From assembly GCA_000711775.1 (NCBI GenBank), contig ARYC01016985.1:87412-151411 (forward strand): DNA of 64,000 bases. Reading direction: 5' to 3'. A program made the translations under genes and the position numbers. Each line of letters starts with the position of its first letter. Positions within the stretch are counted from its first letter, which is position 1. The DNA comes from Oxytricha trifallax. Lineage: Eukaryota; Ciliophora; Spirotrichea; Sporadotrichida; Oxytrichidae. Shown piece by piece: positions 22,287-33,801 of this stretch. The notes beneath the pieces are model-generated. The model searched no databases. It was given only the letters and a program-made list of their open reading frames with translations, and was not told the origin of the DNA.

Positions 22287-25200
22287 TCAATCAAATCTCG
22301 TGGCTTTAATTCTATTGCCAGTGAATTCCTGGAAATCTCCAAAGTTACTGGCGAAGGTCTCACCTCTGTTATTCATTACATTTTGGGAATATTGAGGTAC
22401 CATGTCGTCTGAATTATCTGATTTGTCGTTAGGATCTTGTTGCACATCCATGCCATCGATATTACTAGAATAAAACTAACACTTACAGAATATGAATTAT
22501 AATTAATTAAATACTGCAATAACTTTCTCCTCGTCATCACTATCATTACCCTTACCATCAGTTCTACTATTGATAAAAACAGTTATAAATTTCTATAAAA
22601 AGCATAACTGTTTATGTTATTTACATAGTATCTCCTGGTGTACCACTATCGTTACTATCATCTCTTGAATCATAGTCATCATCATCAGTTACAGATAAAT
22701 CCTAGCTAACCAAGTCACTATCATCCAATTGACTGTCATCATCATCAGGGTCAGTCTTCTCAGGTTTCTTATCATTTTTATCTTTCTTAGGTGGCAGCAC
22801 ACTCTCCCTGCGTTTCTTCAAGTCTTCCATTTTCTTCTTCTTCTCCTGCTCTTCTTTCTCTTGCTTCTTGAATTCTTCCTCTGTGATAGGGTTTCCATTT
22901 TTGTCTTTGAACTTACCATGATGAGGATGGTTGAACTCAGGGAGTTTTGGGGGGCCGCCCAAACCATCGACATCTGCGAAGTCGGGTTTAGTTCTACGGA
23001 GCACTTCTTTAATCATAAAGTAGACACTTGAGATCATCATTAAAGCAATGCAACCGAAAAGTATGTAGGCTAAAATAATGTTAGAAGAATTGATGCTTAC
23101 CAAAGCCTTATACTGTCTCTTTTGGAGAATTCTTCTAATAGTAAGCGAAAAGAGTAATTGAAGCTATTGTTGTGAATAGCTCATCAGCAATTGCACATTT
23201 AAGCAGGTAATTGTATTTAAAAGGTTAAAGCCCAATAGTCCAAGACATTGCCTAATTAAAAAGATAAGATATACAAAAGTTAAATTACCGCAACATTAAC
23301 CATCATGAAATACTATGCAGCAATGCATCCATCATCCTTGTAATAAACTAGAGCAAAAGCATAGGCGACTCTCTTAGCACATATTCCCATATAAAACAGT
23401 AATTTATGTGTATAATGATCGTTCAGGTCTCCCCACGCCATTTGATATAGAAAGCTCTGCTTAAATCTGTACTCATTGATCTTCTTCTGAGCATCAATCA
23501 GTTAAGTCTGCTCATCAGCAGTAAAGTCGTCGTCACTCTCATCACTCTCAGTCATCATATCGTTTTTGCCCTCCATTTCTCCTTATTTCTTTTCTTTCTT
23601 AGCTTTCTCTGGATCAGCATTTCCATCGTCATCTACTTTGTCTTGAGCTTGCTACAACACATCCTTCTTCTTATCTTTCTTTGGCTTGAATTTCTTGTCC
23701 ACACCGTAGTTAAGACAGGCTCTTTTTATTAGAAGGATCACGTGAATTAATGGGAGACCTCCAATCACAAAGATTGTAAATAGAAGATTTGCGACGTCTG
23801 ACCAACCAGTGAAGTCGTCATATACTTTAAACTAAAAAATATGTCATAAAAAAAATAAATTCACCGTACATTATTCCAAAAGTTAACTGTAAAAGTCAAA
23901 ACTGATTAATAATCTAACATAAAATAAATTCATTTTGACAATAAAGTAGTTGAGCATGCCAATGAGTGAAAGTTTCATATAAGCAAGTAAAATAACCTCT
24001 TGAATAACAGATGTGTAATATCTCTTAGCTGCTGATTACATGAAGTCACTATTAAAAATGAGATGAATTATTATAAATTTAAGTATGATGATAAGTATGG
24101 CTTACACTTTACTGAATAATTTTTTCAAGAGCATGAACCCAGGAATAAGTGCAATAAAGAAAGCTGCAAAAAACAGAATATCCATTATATTATAGAGGTA
24201 AACTGTAGTCAATAAATCATGTGATGTGTAGTATTTGTTTATTTAAACAAGTGTGTTAAGGAATATTAGCAAATAATCAATACTAATATTTAATAATTTG
24301 TTGATGGTAGGATAACCCGATGAACTGCCTAATATATCAATGTTACTTTCAAAATTCATGATTTAAAATTGATAGAGCATATCTCTCACACAATTTGGCC
24401 ACAGCAACTTCATAACAGGAGTGATTTGTATCATTTGAAAATTCATCGTCATAAATATGAGTGGGAATAGCGACAGTTTCATAAACACACAGCATATTAT
24501 GCAAAAGATTATGAATGCTATGTAAAGAATAAACAGTACAGTTCTGATCCAAGATTGGTTACATCCCTCTGACCCTAAATCATCTTGAGGGTTGAGATTC
24601 ACATAAATTGTATAATTCAATAACGGGCGAGTTGTAGTGAAACTTCTATAGAATGACACATCTTTAAAGTCCACAGCTAAAATCTGGTTAACATTCTCAT
24701 ATAGCTGATCTGTAATATCTAGTTCAAGCTAGAATACCTAAGTAGCTTGCTACATGTGAAATTCGGCATTGAGTAAAGTCCAATATAGCGAATATGGAGA
24801 TTTAGGGCCTATAACATAGGAGTTAAACATAGTTGAGTTCCATTTTGTGCTGAGCATGATAGTTTCATTGAAATAGATTGTAACCAGTTTGTTATCTGCA
24901 CTTATCGTTATATTATCTACTTTAGGTTGAGGGAGTAACTTGCAGATATCTCTTGTTGTTGAATCACCTCCGAAACAGTACCAACCCTTCTCGATCATGC
25001 AACTTGAATCACAACCATCTCCATCTATGATATTTTATAACCTAAATTTAGGCATGTGATTAACTCATATATTTATATAAAATAGAAAGGAAATAATTCT
25101 TTATTTCTTTTAGTGATAGATGCTATTATTTTAATTTAGAATTTTATATGGTAATAAAAAGCAAAAATTTGATTGAAAAACTATTTATTTATATTATTGA

Positions 25201-27110
25201 AATCTGATTGTATATATTATTAGCATTTAGTCCCTTAAACAATTTAAGAAAAAGGAATTAGAAATTTAAAGAGTTTTGATTGTTATCATCACATTAATAC
25301 TTTTTCATATTTAGCCCATCACCACAAATCTCTTTGCAGGTATCAGCAGCGAAAGCCGATCCTCCTTCACAATAAAAACCTAATTCTACAGTGCATGTAG
25401 ATGAACAACCGTCTCCATTGAGTATATTTCCATCATCGCATTCCAAACCTCCAACCGATAATCCATCATTAAATATTAGAGAAAGAAATTAAGTTACAGT
25501 ATAAAAATCACCACAGGTTTCTACACAAGCATCTCTTGATGTTGGAGAACCTCCTGAACAAGTCCATCCGGTTTCAATGTCGCAGATTTTGCTACACCCA
25601 TCTCCACTAACCACATTTCCATCGTCACATAGGCCTACTGTATTATTAATTCTGATTGAGTCACCACATATCTCAATGCACTTATCTGCAACATCAAAGT
25701 TTCCAGCAAAGCATCTGTAACCAGTCTCAACTTTGCATGTGGAAGAGCAGCCATCACCATTAACTAGGTTACCATCTTCGCATTCATAGTAGTGATGATC
25801 TATACCGTCACCACAGATTTCAGTGCATTTATCAGCTTTAGTTAATGTACCACCCGTGCAAGAATACCCACGTTCGATGTGACAAGTAGAATCACAACCA
25901 TCTCCAGATTCTTCATTCCCATCATCACACCATAAGAGTCCATAGTCCAAGCCATCTCCACAAATCTCGTAGCACTCATCTTATCTGAAAAGTGGATTTC
26001 CATTGTAGCAGTAGTATCCTGTTTCTATTTGACAAGTGGATGAGCAACCATCTCCATTGATGTTATTGCCATCGTCACAGGGATAGTTATAGTAATCATT
26101 TGTGGTGGCTCCACAAGTTTCAGTGCATTTTCCAGTAAGGGGGCAAGTATACCCTGTTTCAACTTTGCATTTCCAATCGCAGCCATCTCCATAGTACTCG
26201 TGGCCTGCATTTGCTATCCCATCATCACATAAAACGTATTATAAAACCTATTAAAAACATTCTTTACTGGGATCTAGCCCATAGTTAACTCCAGAACCGC
26301 AGCCCTCATTACAACCTCCACCTCGAATGCAAGTGCAACCTGTATTAACTGTGGTGCAAGAGGTGCAACAAGCACCACCATCGCAAGGCAAAAAGCCTCT
26401 CCATGTACCATCACAAGCCTCTGTACACACCGATTTCGCAGTTGTAAGATTAAAAAATACTAAAATATTTTTGTCAGTTGATGTACCTGCAGTGCATGTA
26501 AAGCCAGTCTCTAATAAAAAGATTATATAGCAAACATGGTAACTTTCTAATAGATGCTTTTATGATTTTGAATAAGTTTATAGCAAAGTTTCTTACCAAC
26601 TGTACATGTGGATGAGCACCCATCTTTGCTAAGATTGTTGCCATCATCACACTCATGTTCATTGTTTATATTCAAGCCATCTCCGCATCTCTCTTTACAT
26701 ATCGATCCATCAACTTTAACAAAGCACATGTAGATTTATGAAAATATATCAGTTAAGCGCTTTACTCTATAAATTTATGGAAAATATATTTTTAATATGT
26801 ATCCTGTTTCAATTTCACAAAGATTGTTGCACCTGTAAGTAAAAGGTTTAAACAACATTTATTAGTTGATTTTGATCAGTAAATGAAGGAAAAAATCATA
26901 TTTATCTATTATTTAAAATGACTCACCCATCATTTTTAGCTGTATTACAATCGTCACATTCTAATATAAACCTTATACTTATAATTAAAATCATTATAAT
27001 TATATACTATTAATTCTTCTCCATCTGTAAAATCAGGGATGCAATCCCCACATACACCATGAACTCCATCGAATTTCAAAGCCAGTAATAAGAATGTCAA
27101 TATTTATATT
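22287..27110 (-). CDS. large Cys-rich-repeat, multi-pass membrane protein
   Basis: The coding strand begins near 27110 with a signal-peptide-like segment (LTFLLLALKFDGVHG) followed by CGDCIPDFTDGEE. The exact start is not seen. Then come about eight repeats of the form CGDG...C(D/E)DGN...GDGC(S)STC..E.GY.C.GG, the DUF4215 / Myxococcus-type cysteine-rich repeat common in ciliate surface proteins. After a Cys-free extracellular region (VDNITISADNKLVTIYFNE) there are several hydrophobic segments (FILYIAFIIFCIICCVFM, IMDILFFAAFFIALIPGFML, IILAYILFGCIALMMISSVY). It ends in a highly charged cytoplasmic tail with EEEFKKQEKEEQEKKKK and acidic repeats, at TGA 22287. Several introns and at least one IES (25035-25281) interrupt it. 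It probably acts at the cell surface or in a secretory membrane. The ligand is unknown. Confidence 0.8.
25035..25281. other. 247-bp IES, pointer ATT, inside a Cys-rich repeat
   Basis: One Cys-rich repeat stops after CGDGLNMKKYQCDDN on the coding strand and resumes as IIDGDGCDSSC 247 bp further on. The trinucleotide ATT lies at 25032-25034 and 25279-25281. Deleting one copy plus the AT-rich spacer gives C-D-D-N-N-I-I-D-G-D-G-C in frame, exactly the repeat consensus. No GT/AG intron boundaries fit. Confidence 0.6.
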
Positions 27111-27488
27111 TACGATATCTTTTTTAATAGAAAATAAATAAATAAATTAGAATATTGTTATAAGTAGGAATTTGCTAGTTTTATATTAGTGGATATTTTT
27201 ATAAAGCATTGTTTTAATAGGTGTCATTAGCCATTAGAGATTATTAGCATTCATTTTTCTTCAAATTTATAAATAATTTATGGTTTTTAGAGTGGATATT
27301 TATAGATTAATCTAAAAAATAATTAAAATTTATGTATAATAATCGTTTTGTTTAATATTTAAAACAAATATTTACATTATCAAACTCTAAATGTATATTT
27401 TAAGAAATTAATTTATAAAAATATTAGACTTATACCTAATAATATATACGTTTTGTTTTATAAGTTTCATTCAGAATTATTTACTATT

Positions 27489-29270
27489 TCATTATTGTAA
27501 TCTCTGACTTTGAGATAAATTCTATAGCTCAATTTTCATCTAATTTTGATATCTGGATGCTTTAATAACGTCTTCCATTCCGATAGGATTCGAATACAGC
27601 GTGTTTTCTAGCTTTTTATAAGCCTATAAAGAATGTGATATTTTGAAAGAAAATATGAGACAAATTATTTCAAATGTCATGCCTTAAAAAGTTTATATTA
27701 CTGATAATTACATATACCTACCATAAGATCAAAGTAATTAAGTTTTTCTAATTCATCTTCTAATGGATCTCTCTGCTACTATTTGATTATAATTTGCTAA
27801 CTCAAATCTTTATAGTATTTCTTTTGTTTTTCTGCTTTCAATAGTTTCAGGTTCTCACGTTATTAGTCAAGTTGTGCGCTCCTAAATAAAGAAAAGGGGC
27901 AATTATACTTACTTGATTTCTAAGTTGTGTATTAAGTGATTGCTTTTCAGAAATCACTTAGGAATATCTGGATTATGCTTTTTCTTTCATTTATTGCTAC
28001 AGCTCTTACAGATATTTTTGTTGATTGCTTTAGAGGGAGTTGTACGTTTAAGTTTGATGTTTAAAGTTCACCGTGTTTCTTTCTGCATAATTAACCAGAT
28101 TTACTCTACCAAATGAGTTTCTCTGTGGAGACATTGGCTTTAAATTTAATCCAAGCTTTTAAGTGTTTAATGCTTAATTGCCAATATCTGCATTAGTAGT
28201 TAGATTTAAAGCAAGGGTTTTAGACAAAGCATCATCGACTTAGAAATTACGTTGTTTTTACTCAAGCATTTATTGGTCTAAGATTTCTTTTTATAGACGT
28301 TGCTTCATTTATTTGGATTAAGCGGCTTGTCTCAATTTATTGAGCATTAATTAATCCTTCTAATTTTAATTAAAATTCTAGTCTTTAAGCATTGAATTTT
28401 CAAATTAGACACCTTTTATTTCAAGGGTTGGTAAATTTGTAGTAACAGGTTAATCTTTATCGAGTTGCTCCAATAATGACTTTGCTGCAATCCTAATATT
28501 CTAAGCTGAGTTAATTTTTCGCATGTTATGAACTTAGCTATCTAAGTCTTGTCTAAATTAGAATAAATGTTAATATATTATAGTGGCTTACTTGTATTGA
28601 AGCTAATTTTGAATTTTCTTCTATCGTTATTCGAAGTTATAGTTTTGCAGTACTTCATTTTGATGCTTTGATAGTGCTATCCAAATATCTTCTTTTCCAG
28701 TTTTTACATTTCTTGGGAATTTCCTACTGGAGCTATATTTTAGACTACTCCCAATAAAATCAGGGGATTAATGAAATTAAGTAGGTTGTGTATAGTTTTT
28801 CGTAGGTGTTTTAAGTAAATTAGATTTTTCAATTTATTCAACATTTTTTGTTTAAGTATTTTCAGTGTTTATGAAGTCCTATGTCTCACAGTTATTGACT
28901 AATTCTAAATCAGGTTTTAAAATTTATTCATCTTTTTAGATCAAATTTTAATCTTATATATCACTTTGTACTGTTTCTTTTGGCAATTGTATAGTCTATG
29001 TAAGTTCATTTAGATTCTTTTCACTTCTCAAAGGAGGGAGTGGAGGCTTTTGAAATTTCTAACTTTTTAATATGTTTCGAGGAACTTATCTCCCTACTTC
29101 CCTCAAATTGTAGAATTTTTCATTATCTTTGTAAAAATTTAAACTTTATTTTTGGCTGTTCCATAATTGCTAATTTTAATCTTGGAGTTTAATTCCTTGT
29201 ATTTCAATTTGCTAGGAGTTATTGAGGGGATTTATATTTACATCTGGCAATTCTAAGGTTTGCGTATTAA
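27489..29270 (-). CDS. charged, Q/N-rich coiled-coil protein
   Basis: TGA at 27489-27491. The frame is open with TAA/TAG as Gln up to about 29270, where the 5' end is lost in AT-rich DNA, so the start is not determined. It contains IWIALSKHQNEVLQ, a poly-charged coiled-coil stretch (LRQAAQSKQMKQRLQKEILD), and a conserved-looking C-terminus (DPLEDELEKLNYFDLM, then AYKKLENTLYSNPIGMEDV). Introns with GTAAG...TTTAG and GTAGG...AAG borders occur near 28560-28600 and 27640-27720. The composition recalls cytoskeletal or ciliary coiled-coil proteins. No specific family was recognised. Confidence 0.55.
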
Positions 29271-29482
29271 TTTTTTTAATATATATTTAAAAATGAAAAT
29301 ATAATGCAAAACAAAAATGACTATTTTTTCAAACAAGGAATGTGCACTTAACAATGATACATTTAAATTTGAAAAATAAAAGATCTTCAAATATGTCTAA
29401 TATAAAAATTCATTATTATATTTTGTAAATTTTACAAGATAAAATATAATTTAATAAACTATAATCTTGTGTATTTAATGTA

Positions 29483-30460
29483 TCAGCGCCTTCTATAATT
29501 CTTCTAGTTTGGTGTTAAGACTAAGTCTACCTCAACTTCCTCAGCATTAAACTTCCATTAACATATTGATATTTACTAACTCCCTCATTCAATAAATTAT
29601 TTTAGTTATTTGTAGTATCTACCATCTACTATTACTCTGATAATCCAATTTCATTTAAATTCTAACTTTCATTTGTAAGACAGTAACTAAGCTAATAATC
29701 TGTTTTATAAGCTTCACTGTGATCATATTGCCAAGGAGAAATTACTTTGAAGTTTTGGGGGGGAAGTTTCCTGCACTGTTTTTTAATTAATGTTAAATTT
29801 AATAAATTTTACATAAATAAAAAAATTTAATATTTTTATGACCCATTGAAGTAGCTCAAGAAAATATAATCTAACAATATATAGGCATGGTAAGAACAAG
29901 ATAAATTGAATCAGAATTACGCTAACAATTGGATGCAATATTTAGAATTACTATAGTAAAGCAATATAAAATTTAAGAGAAAGAACCTACAAATATCAGA
30001 TGAAAAATGTCAGATTTTTTGGAATATGAAGAAAGATATTGACTATTGATTAATATATTAAAGTATAATTATAACAATGAAATTAGTCCTGAAGTTGGTT
30101 GATATTTGTTATAAAGATTAATTTTTTTAAAAAAATTAATATTAAAAAATTAAAATAAGTGCAGGAAATTTTCCTAAATTTTTTTTTTATCATAAACCAG
30201 TGTAGGAAACTCCCCTCTGAAGTTTTATTATTGATTCTAGTTTAATTGATTTTAATTAAAAATGAGGTGTTTCTTTGATTAATTTTAAGGAGTGCTGAAC
30301 TGTATTTATTGCAATTCTTACAGATCTTTATCTCCAGATTAGTTTTTTTTATTTTAAAAATGTAAGAGCTAAAGATAAATTTTAACTAAAATTAAAATAA
30401 TTTTAGTATTTCTGAATAAATAGCTTCTTTTAGGGTCTGAAATTTAACTTCATATTTCTT
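29483..30460 (-). CDS. small unknown gene split by a 461-bp TIR element
   Basis: The last exon ends NAEEVEVDLVLTPNQKNYRRR at TGA 29483-29485, after a 47-nt GT...AG intron. Upstream it reads SPWQYDHSEAYKTDYQLSYC. Removing the 29757-30217 element and one TGAAGTTTT copy joins it in frame to GDKDLQELQQIQFSTPQNQS and QNQLNQNQQQNFKVI. The reading frame stays open further upstream (another intron near 30330-30400 is likely), but the start codon is not identified. The product is Gln/Asn-rich, and its function is unknown. Confidence 0.55.
29757..30217. mobile_element. 461-bp MITE/IES with inverted ends and 9-bp direct repeat
   Basis: The left end reads GGGGGGGAAGTTTCCTGCAC. The right end is the complement of GAGGGGAGTTTCCTACAC. 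TGAAGTTTT occurs directly outside both ends (29748-29756 and 30218-30226). A further copy of the GTGCAGGAAA motif sits about 50 bp inside the right end. The body is AT-rich without ORFs. Excision restores the reading frame of the surrounding gene, so this is a non-autonomous transposon acting as an IES. Confidence 0.75.
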
Positions 30461-30710
30461 TTCGCTGGTCTATTTTACAATTATAATTTCTTTAGTTGAT
30501 GTTATTTGAATGATAGAAAACTTTTAATATTTGATGATTATATTTCCTGCGTTGGCAAATTTATATTTATATTATATTTTAATTCTATTTTGATATTACA
30601 TAAATTAACAAGTTCTATCAAAACTATAAGTCTAAAGTTAGCTTTATATATTTTATCTATCAAAACCTTCGTTTATAATTTAAATTTTAAATATAATACT
30701 TAATAAAATA

Positions 30711-30920
30711 ATGGGAAACTGCACTGCTCTGTGCTCTGGAACAAATGATACTAAAAAGGAAAAATTGCAAGAGTTGAGTCATCATACTGGAGCTGCGTCT
30801 GGTATAATATCTAAGGAATTAGTCAATTAAGAATATGAGAAAGTTTGGGACAATTTTTCAATTATACATACATGCTTTTAAATTTATATAACTATTATAG
30901 ATAAACATGTAAATGACTGA
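30711..30920 (+). CDS. small MGNC-start protein, 69 aa
   Basis: ATG at 30711 preceded by AATAAAATA, TGA at 30918-30920, TAA/TAG read as Gln. It starts MGNCTALC, a good N-myristoylation and palmitoylation signal. It continues with polar sequence (KEKLQELSHHTG), then a Trp-Asp segment and a hydrophobic end. It lies only 57 bp upstream of another gene starting MGQ, so the two may be related membrane-anchored products or parts of one transcript. It could also be the first exon of a longer gene. Function unknown. Confidence 0.5.
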
Positions 30921-30977
30921 AGAAGTGGAATATTTCATATGAATTGATCAGAAATATAATCAATTTAAAATTAAAAT

Positions 30978-32405
30978 ATGGGTTAAGTTAACTCAAAGAA
31001 GGAAGGAGTAGCAATTGCTGGTTCAACAAGTTTAGCGACAACTGGAGCAGGTATAACTCTTATGGTTCTAGGTGGACCGGCTGGAATGGTAGCTGGAGGA
31101 ATTATTTTGGGAGCTGGAATATCGGGTACAGTCGCTACTACTTAGCAAGCTCTAAATGACAAGGAAAAGTTTGACTATAAACGATGGGGGCTACAAACTG
31201 GTTTAGGAGCTGCAGGAGGTGTCATAGCAGCTCCTATTTCTATTGCAGGTGGGGCTGTTGCAGCTGGAGCAGGTACTCATTTTGCTTTACATACTACAAC
31301 AAGGATTGGTATTCAAATTGGTGCTGATGTTACAGCAGGCATGGCAGCTGGTGCTGGTACCAAAGTTATCGTAAATGTGGTTGAGGGCAAGGATCTTTCT
31401 GACGGAGTACTCTCTTAAGCACTTATTAGTGGAATAACTGGAGGAGTAGCTTCAGGTGCTACAAGAGGTCTTAATCCCATGATGGGTCATGTTTCTAGCA
31501 CAATGGGTAAAGTTGCTCTTCAAACTACTTCAGGTGCTCTAGTCAGTGGAACAACAGGAGCGCTTGGTGCAGTTCTTCACAACATCGTAAATATTAAGGC
31601 GATCAATGAAGAACAGTTTATTTAGTATATGAAGAGCTGTGGTGCTTGTTCAGATACAGCTAATCAAATCTGGTTAGACTTACAAGATAAGGGATACATT
31701 ATGAACAACGAGTTCACTCAATAATGCGAGAATGGTATATCACTGAAAAAGGATCTTGTAGCGTTTGAAGACACAGTCTATGAAATATACCTACTTTCCA
31801 ATGACGTGTGGAAGGATGTTTGGGAGACAGCAACTCATTCAGCAGCCTTGGGTGGTGTAATCACAGGAGTAACTTCCACAGCTAGAGTTATGCATAACAG
31901 AGAAGCTAAGCAAGTTAACAAAACAATGTCAAATATCCGAAAGAAAGACTTGAAACAGATATCTTACAACTTAAAGGAGCATAACCAACACTCTTGTAAC
32001 TTGGAGGATTTCGAAGGCGATGAAGATATGGACAGCTAATGGGAGGTCATTGATGACGATTAGTCATTTTTCAAGATAAATGCCGTGCATTAAGCTACAA
32101 AGCATGTTTTAGATCCTCATAATAGAGATGAATTCATGAATGACCTTCTCAATCACAATCTCAACTTTTAAACTGAAGAAACAAAGGACACAATAATGAA
32201 TACTAATGACTCAAAAGATAAGACTGATAATCTTAATACGCTTGTTTTCTCAGGGGACAATCTTTTAGTTCATTAAGCCCACTTAGAAATTAACTAGACT
32301 CCTCAGCCAAGAGGAGATACTATTTACATTAGCTTTGATGATTTTATGAAACTTAGAAGATCTGCATGCATTGATTAGTATCTCAGAGACAGCTCAACTA
32401 ATTGA
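30978..32405 (+). CDS. glycine-zipper-rich membrane protein, 475 aa
   Basis: A single clean frame from ATG 30978 to TGA 32403-32405 (TAA/TAG as Gln). It starts MGQVNSKKEG, a plausible N-myristoylation signal. From about residue 12 to 210 the sequence is dominated by Gly/Ala small-residue repeats in hydrophobic segments, such as GGPAGMVAGGIILGAGISG, GAAGGVIAAPISIAGGAVAA and a later SGITGGVASGATRG. These are typical glycine-zipper packing motifs. A soluble half follows, with ENGISLKKDLVAFED, one more hydrophobic stretch (AALGGVITGVTSTA) and an acidic tail. It is probably embedded in membrane as packed helices. A pore or scaffold role is possible but unproven. No intron or IES. Confidence 0.8.
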
Positions 32406-32629
32406 TATTGCAAATCGATACTCACAAAAAGAAACTATAAGTCAGTTGATTTGACTTCACGATGTAACTATAACAACAAAAATATTAAACTTAGAACAAG
32501 TAGATATAATCAATTATTAAACGCAAGTCATTTGATTTCTTAAATAAATTACTTCATAAATTTCAAAAATCTTACGCTTTATGACATTAGTATATGATAT
32601 CTCTAATTATATATAAGAAAGTTTTAAGA

Positions 32630-33624
32630 ATGTAGGAATTGGATATGTAAGGCCTTAATCTAGAAAAGGAAAAAGGCAGTACTCATTCCAATTCAATTGA
32701 AGAAGAAAATAATCATGAACTGCCTAACTTCAAATAATGTGACGATACTGAAGGAGCTGCTGATAGCAAGAGTGATAACTTAAGGAAAAAGCTACCTCCT
32801 CATAAATATAAGAGCGGGGCTGTTTATACTGGAGAATGGCTGAATGATATGAGAGATGGAGTTGGTATTTATTATTATTTTGTTAAAGTGGAGTAAAAAC
32901 CTTCAAAAAGTAAAAAATAAACTTAAATATTTTGATTCAAGAATGGCCAGACAATTCAAAATACGTTGGATAATGGAGGAACGACAAAGCACATGGAACT
33001 GGTAAGATGTATCACGCAGATGGAGACATCTATGAGGGAGAGTGGTTTGAAGATAAAGCTTAAGGTCAAGGCATGTATACAAGAGTAAATGGTGCTGTAT
33101 TTGAAGGCGGTTGGCTAAATCAGCAATGATAATTTGCATTTAAACTTTTATAACAACAGAATTTATTAAATGACAAATAGGATGGTTAAGGATGTGAGAG
33201 ATGGCCTGATGGAGCATATTATGAAGGAAATTTCTAAAACGGTTAAAAGGAGGGTCAAGGAACTTTACATTTTGCAGATGGCAGTATCTATGAGGGTGAT
33301 TTCAGCAAAAATGAGATAAATGGCTATGGATTCTACAAATGGATTGATGGGAAAAGCTACGATGGTAATTGGAAAAACAATAAAATGTGTGGAAAAGGTC
33401 TCCTGAAATGGGGTGATGGAAGAGTATATCGAGGTGAATTCCTGAATGATAAACGTCAAGGTATGGGAGAATTCACTTGGAAAGATGGTAGAATTTACAA
33501 AGGTTAATGGGAGAATGGAAAACAACATGGTATTGGAGTATTCTGTGATAATGAAAATGCTAGAAAGAGAAAGGGTGAGTGGGCCTCAGGAAAAAGAGTT
33601 AGATGGATTCAAGAAGATGAGTGA
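32630..33624 (+). CDS. MORN-repeat protein, 291 aa, interrupted by two IESs
   Basis: ATG at 32630 (MQELDMQGLNLEKEK; a second ATG lies 15 bp downstream). TGA at 33622-33624. After a polar N-terminus, about nine MORN repeats follow (for example YTGEWLNDMRDGVG, YEGEWFEDKAQGQG, YDGNWKNNKMCGKG, YRGEFLNDKRQGMG, YKGQWENGKQHGIG). MORN repeats bind membranes and scaffold cytoskeletal or ciliary complexes. Two AT-rich inserts break the repeats, and removing them at matching pointers restores perfect MORN spacing (G-I-Q-E-W-P-D and W-L-N-D-K-Q-D-G). Segment lengths 240, 183 and 453 bp are all multiples of three. Confidence 0.9.
32870..32937. other. 68-bp IES in MORN gene, pointer ATT
   Basis: ATT occurs at 32867-32869 and 32935-32937. 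The segment between is AT-rich. Deleting one ATT plus the spacer gives GGT-ATT-CAA-GAA-TGG, exactly the MORN spacing. A GT...AG intron (GTATTT...TCAAG) could also be drawn, but it would drop two residues from the repeat. Confidence 0.65.
33121..33171. other. 51-bp IES in MORN gene, pointer TAAAT
   Basis: TAAAT occurs at 33116-33120 and 33167-33171. The AT-rich segment contains an in-frame TGA (CAG-CAA-TGA). Deletion of one pointer plus spacer restores GGW-LN-DKQDGQG. There is no GT donor at the left border, so an IES is preferred to an intron. Confidence 0.8.
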
Positions 33625-33801
33625 TGCTTTGATTAATTTAGTTTACCTTAAAACTGAAAGGCTGAAATTGAAGTCATTTGTAAAATAAATTGATTAACTT
33701 AATTTGTGCAAAATTTTATTTCTTTTAATTTTAACGATCTTAATTACCTAACTGACAACTTTTCTACTAATAAGACTTACTTCGAATAAATTTTCTTGAA
33801 A

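Noticed and set aside
22729-23031. Plus-strand Leu/Phe-rich ORF
   Set aside because: It is the complement of the charged cytoplasmic tail of the Cys-rich membrane protein.
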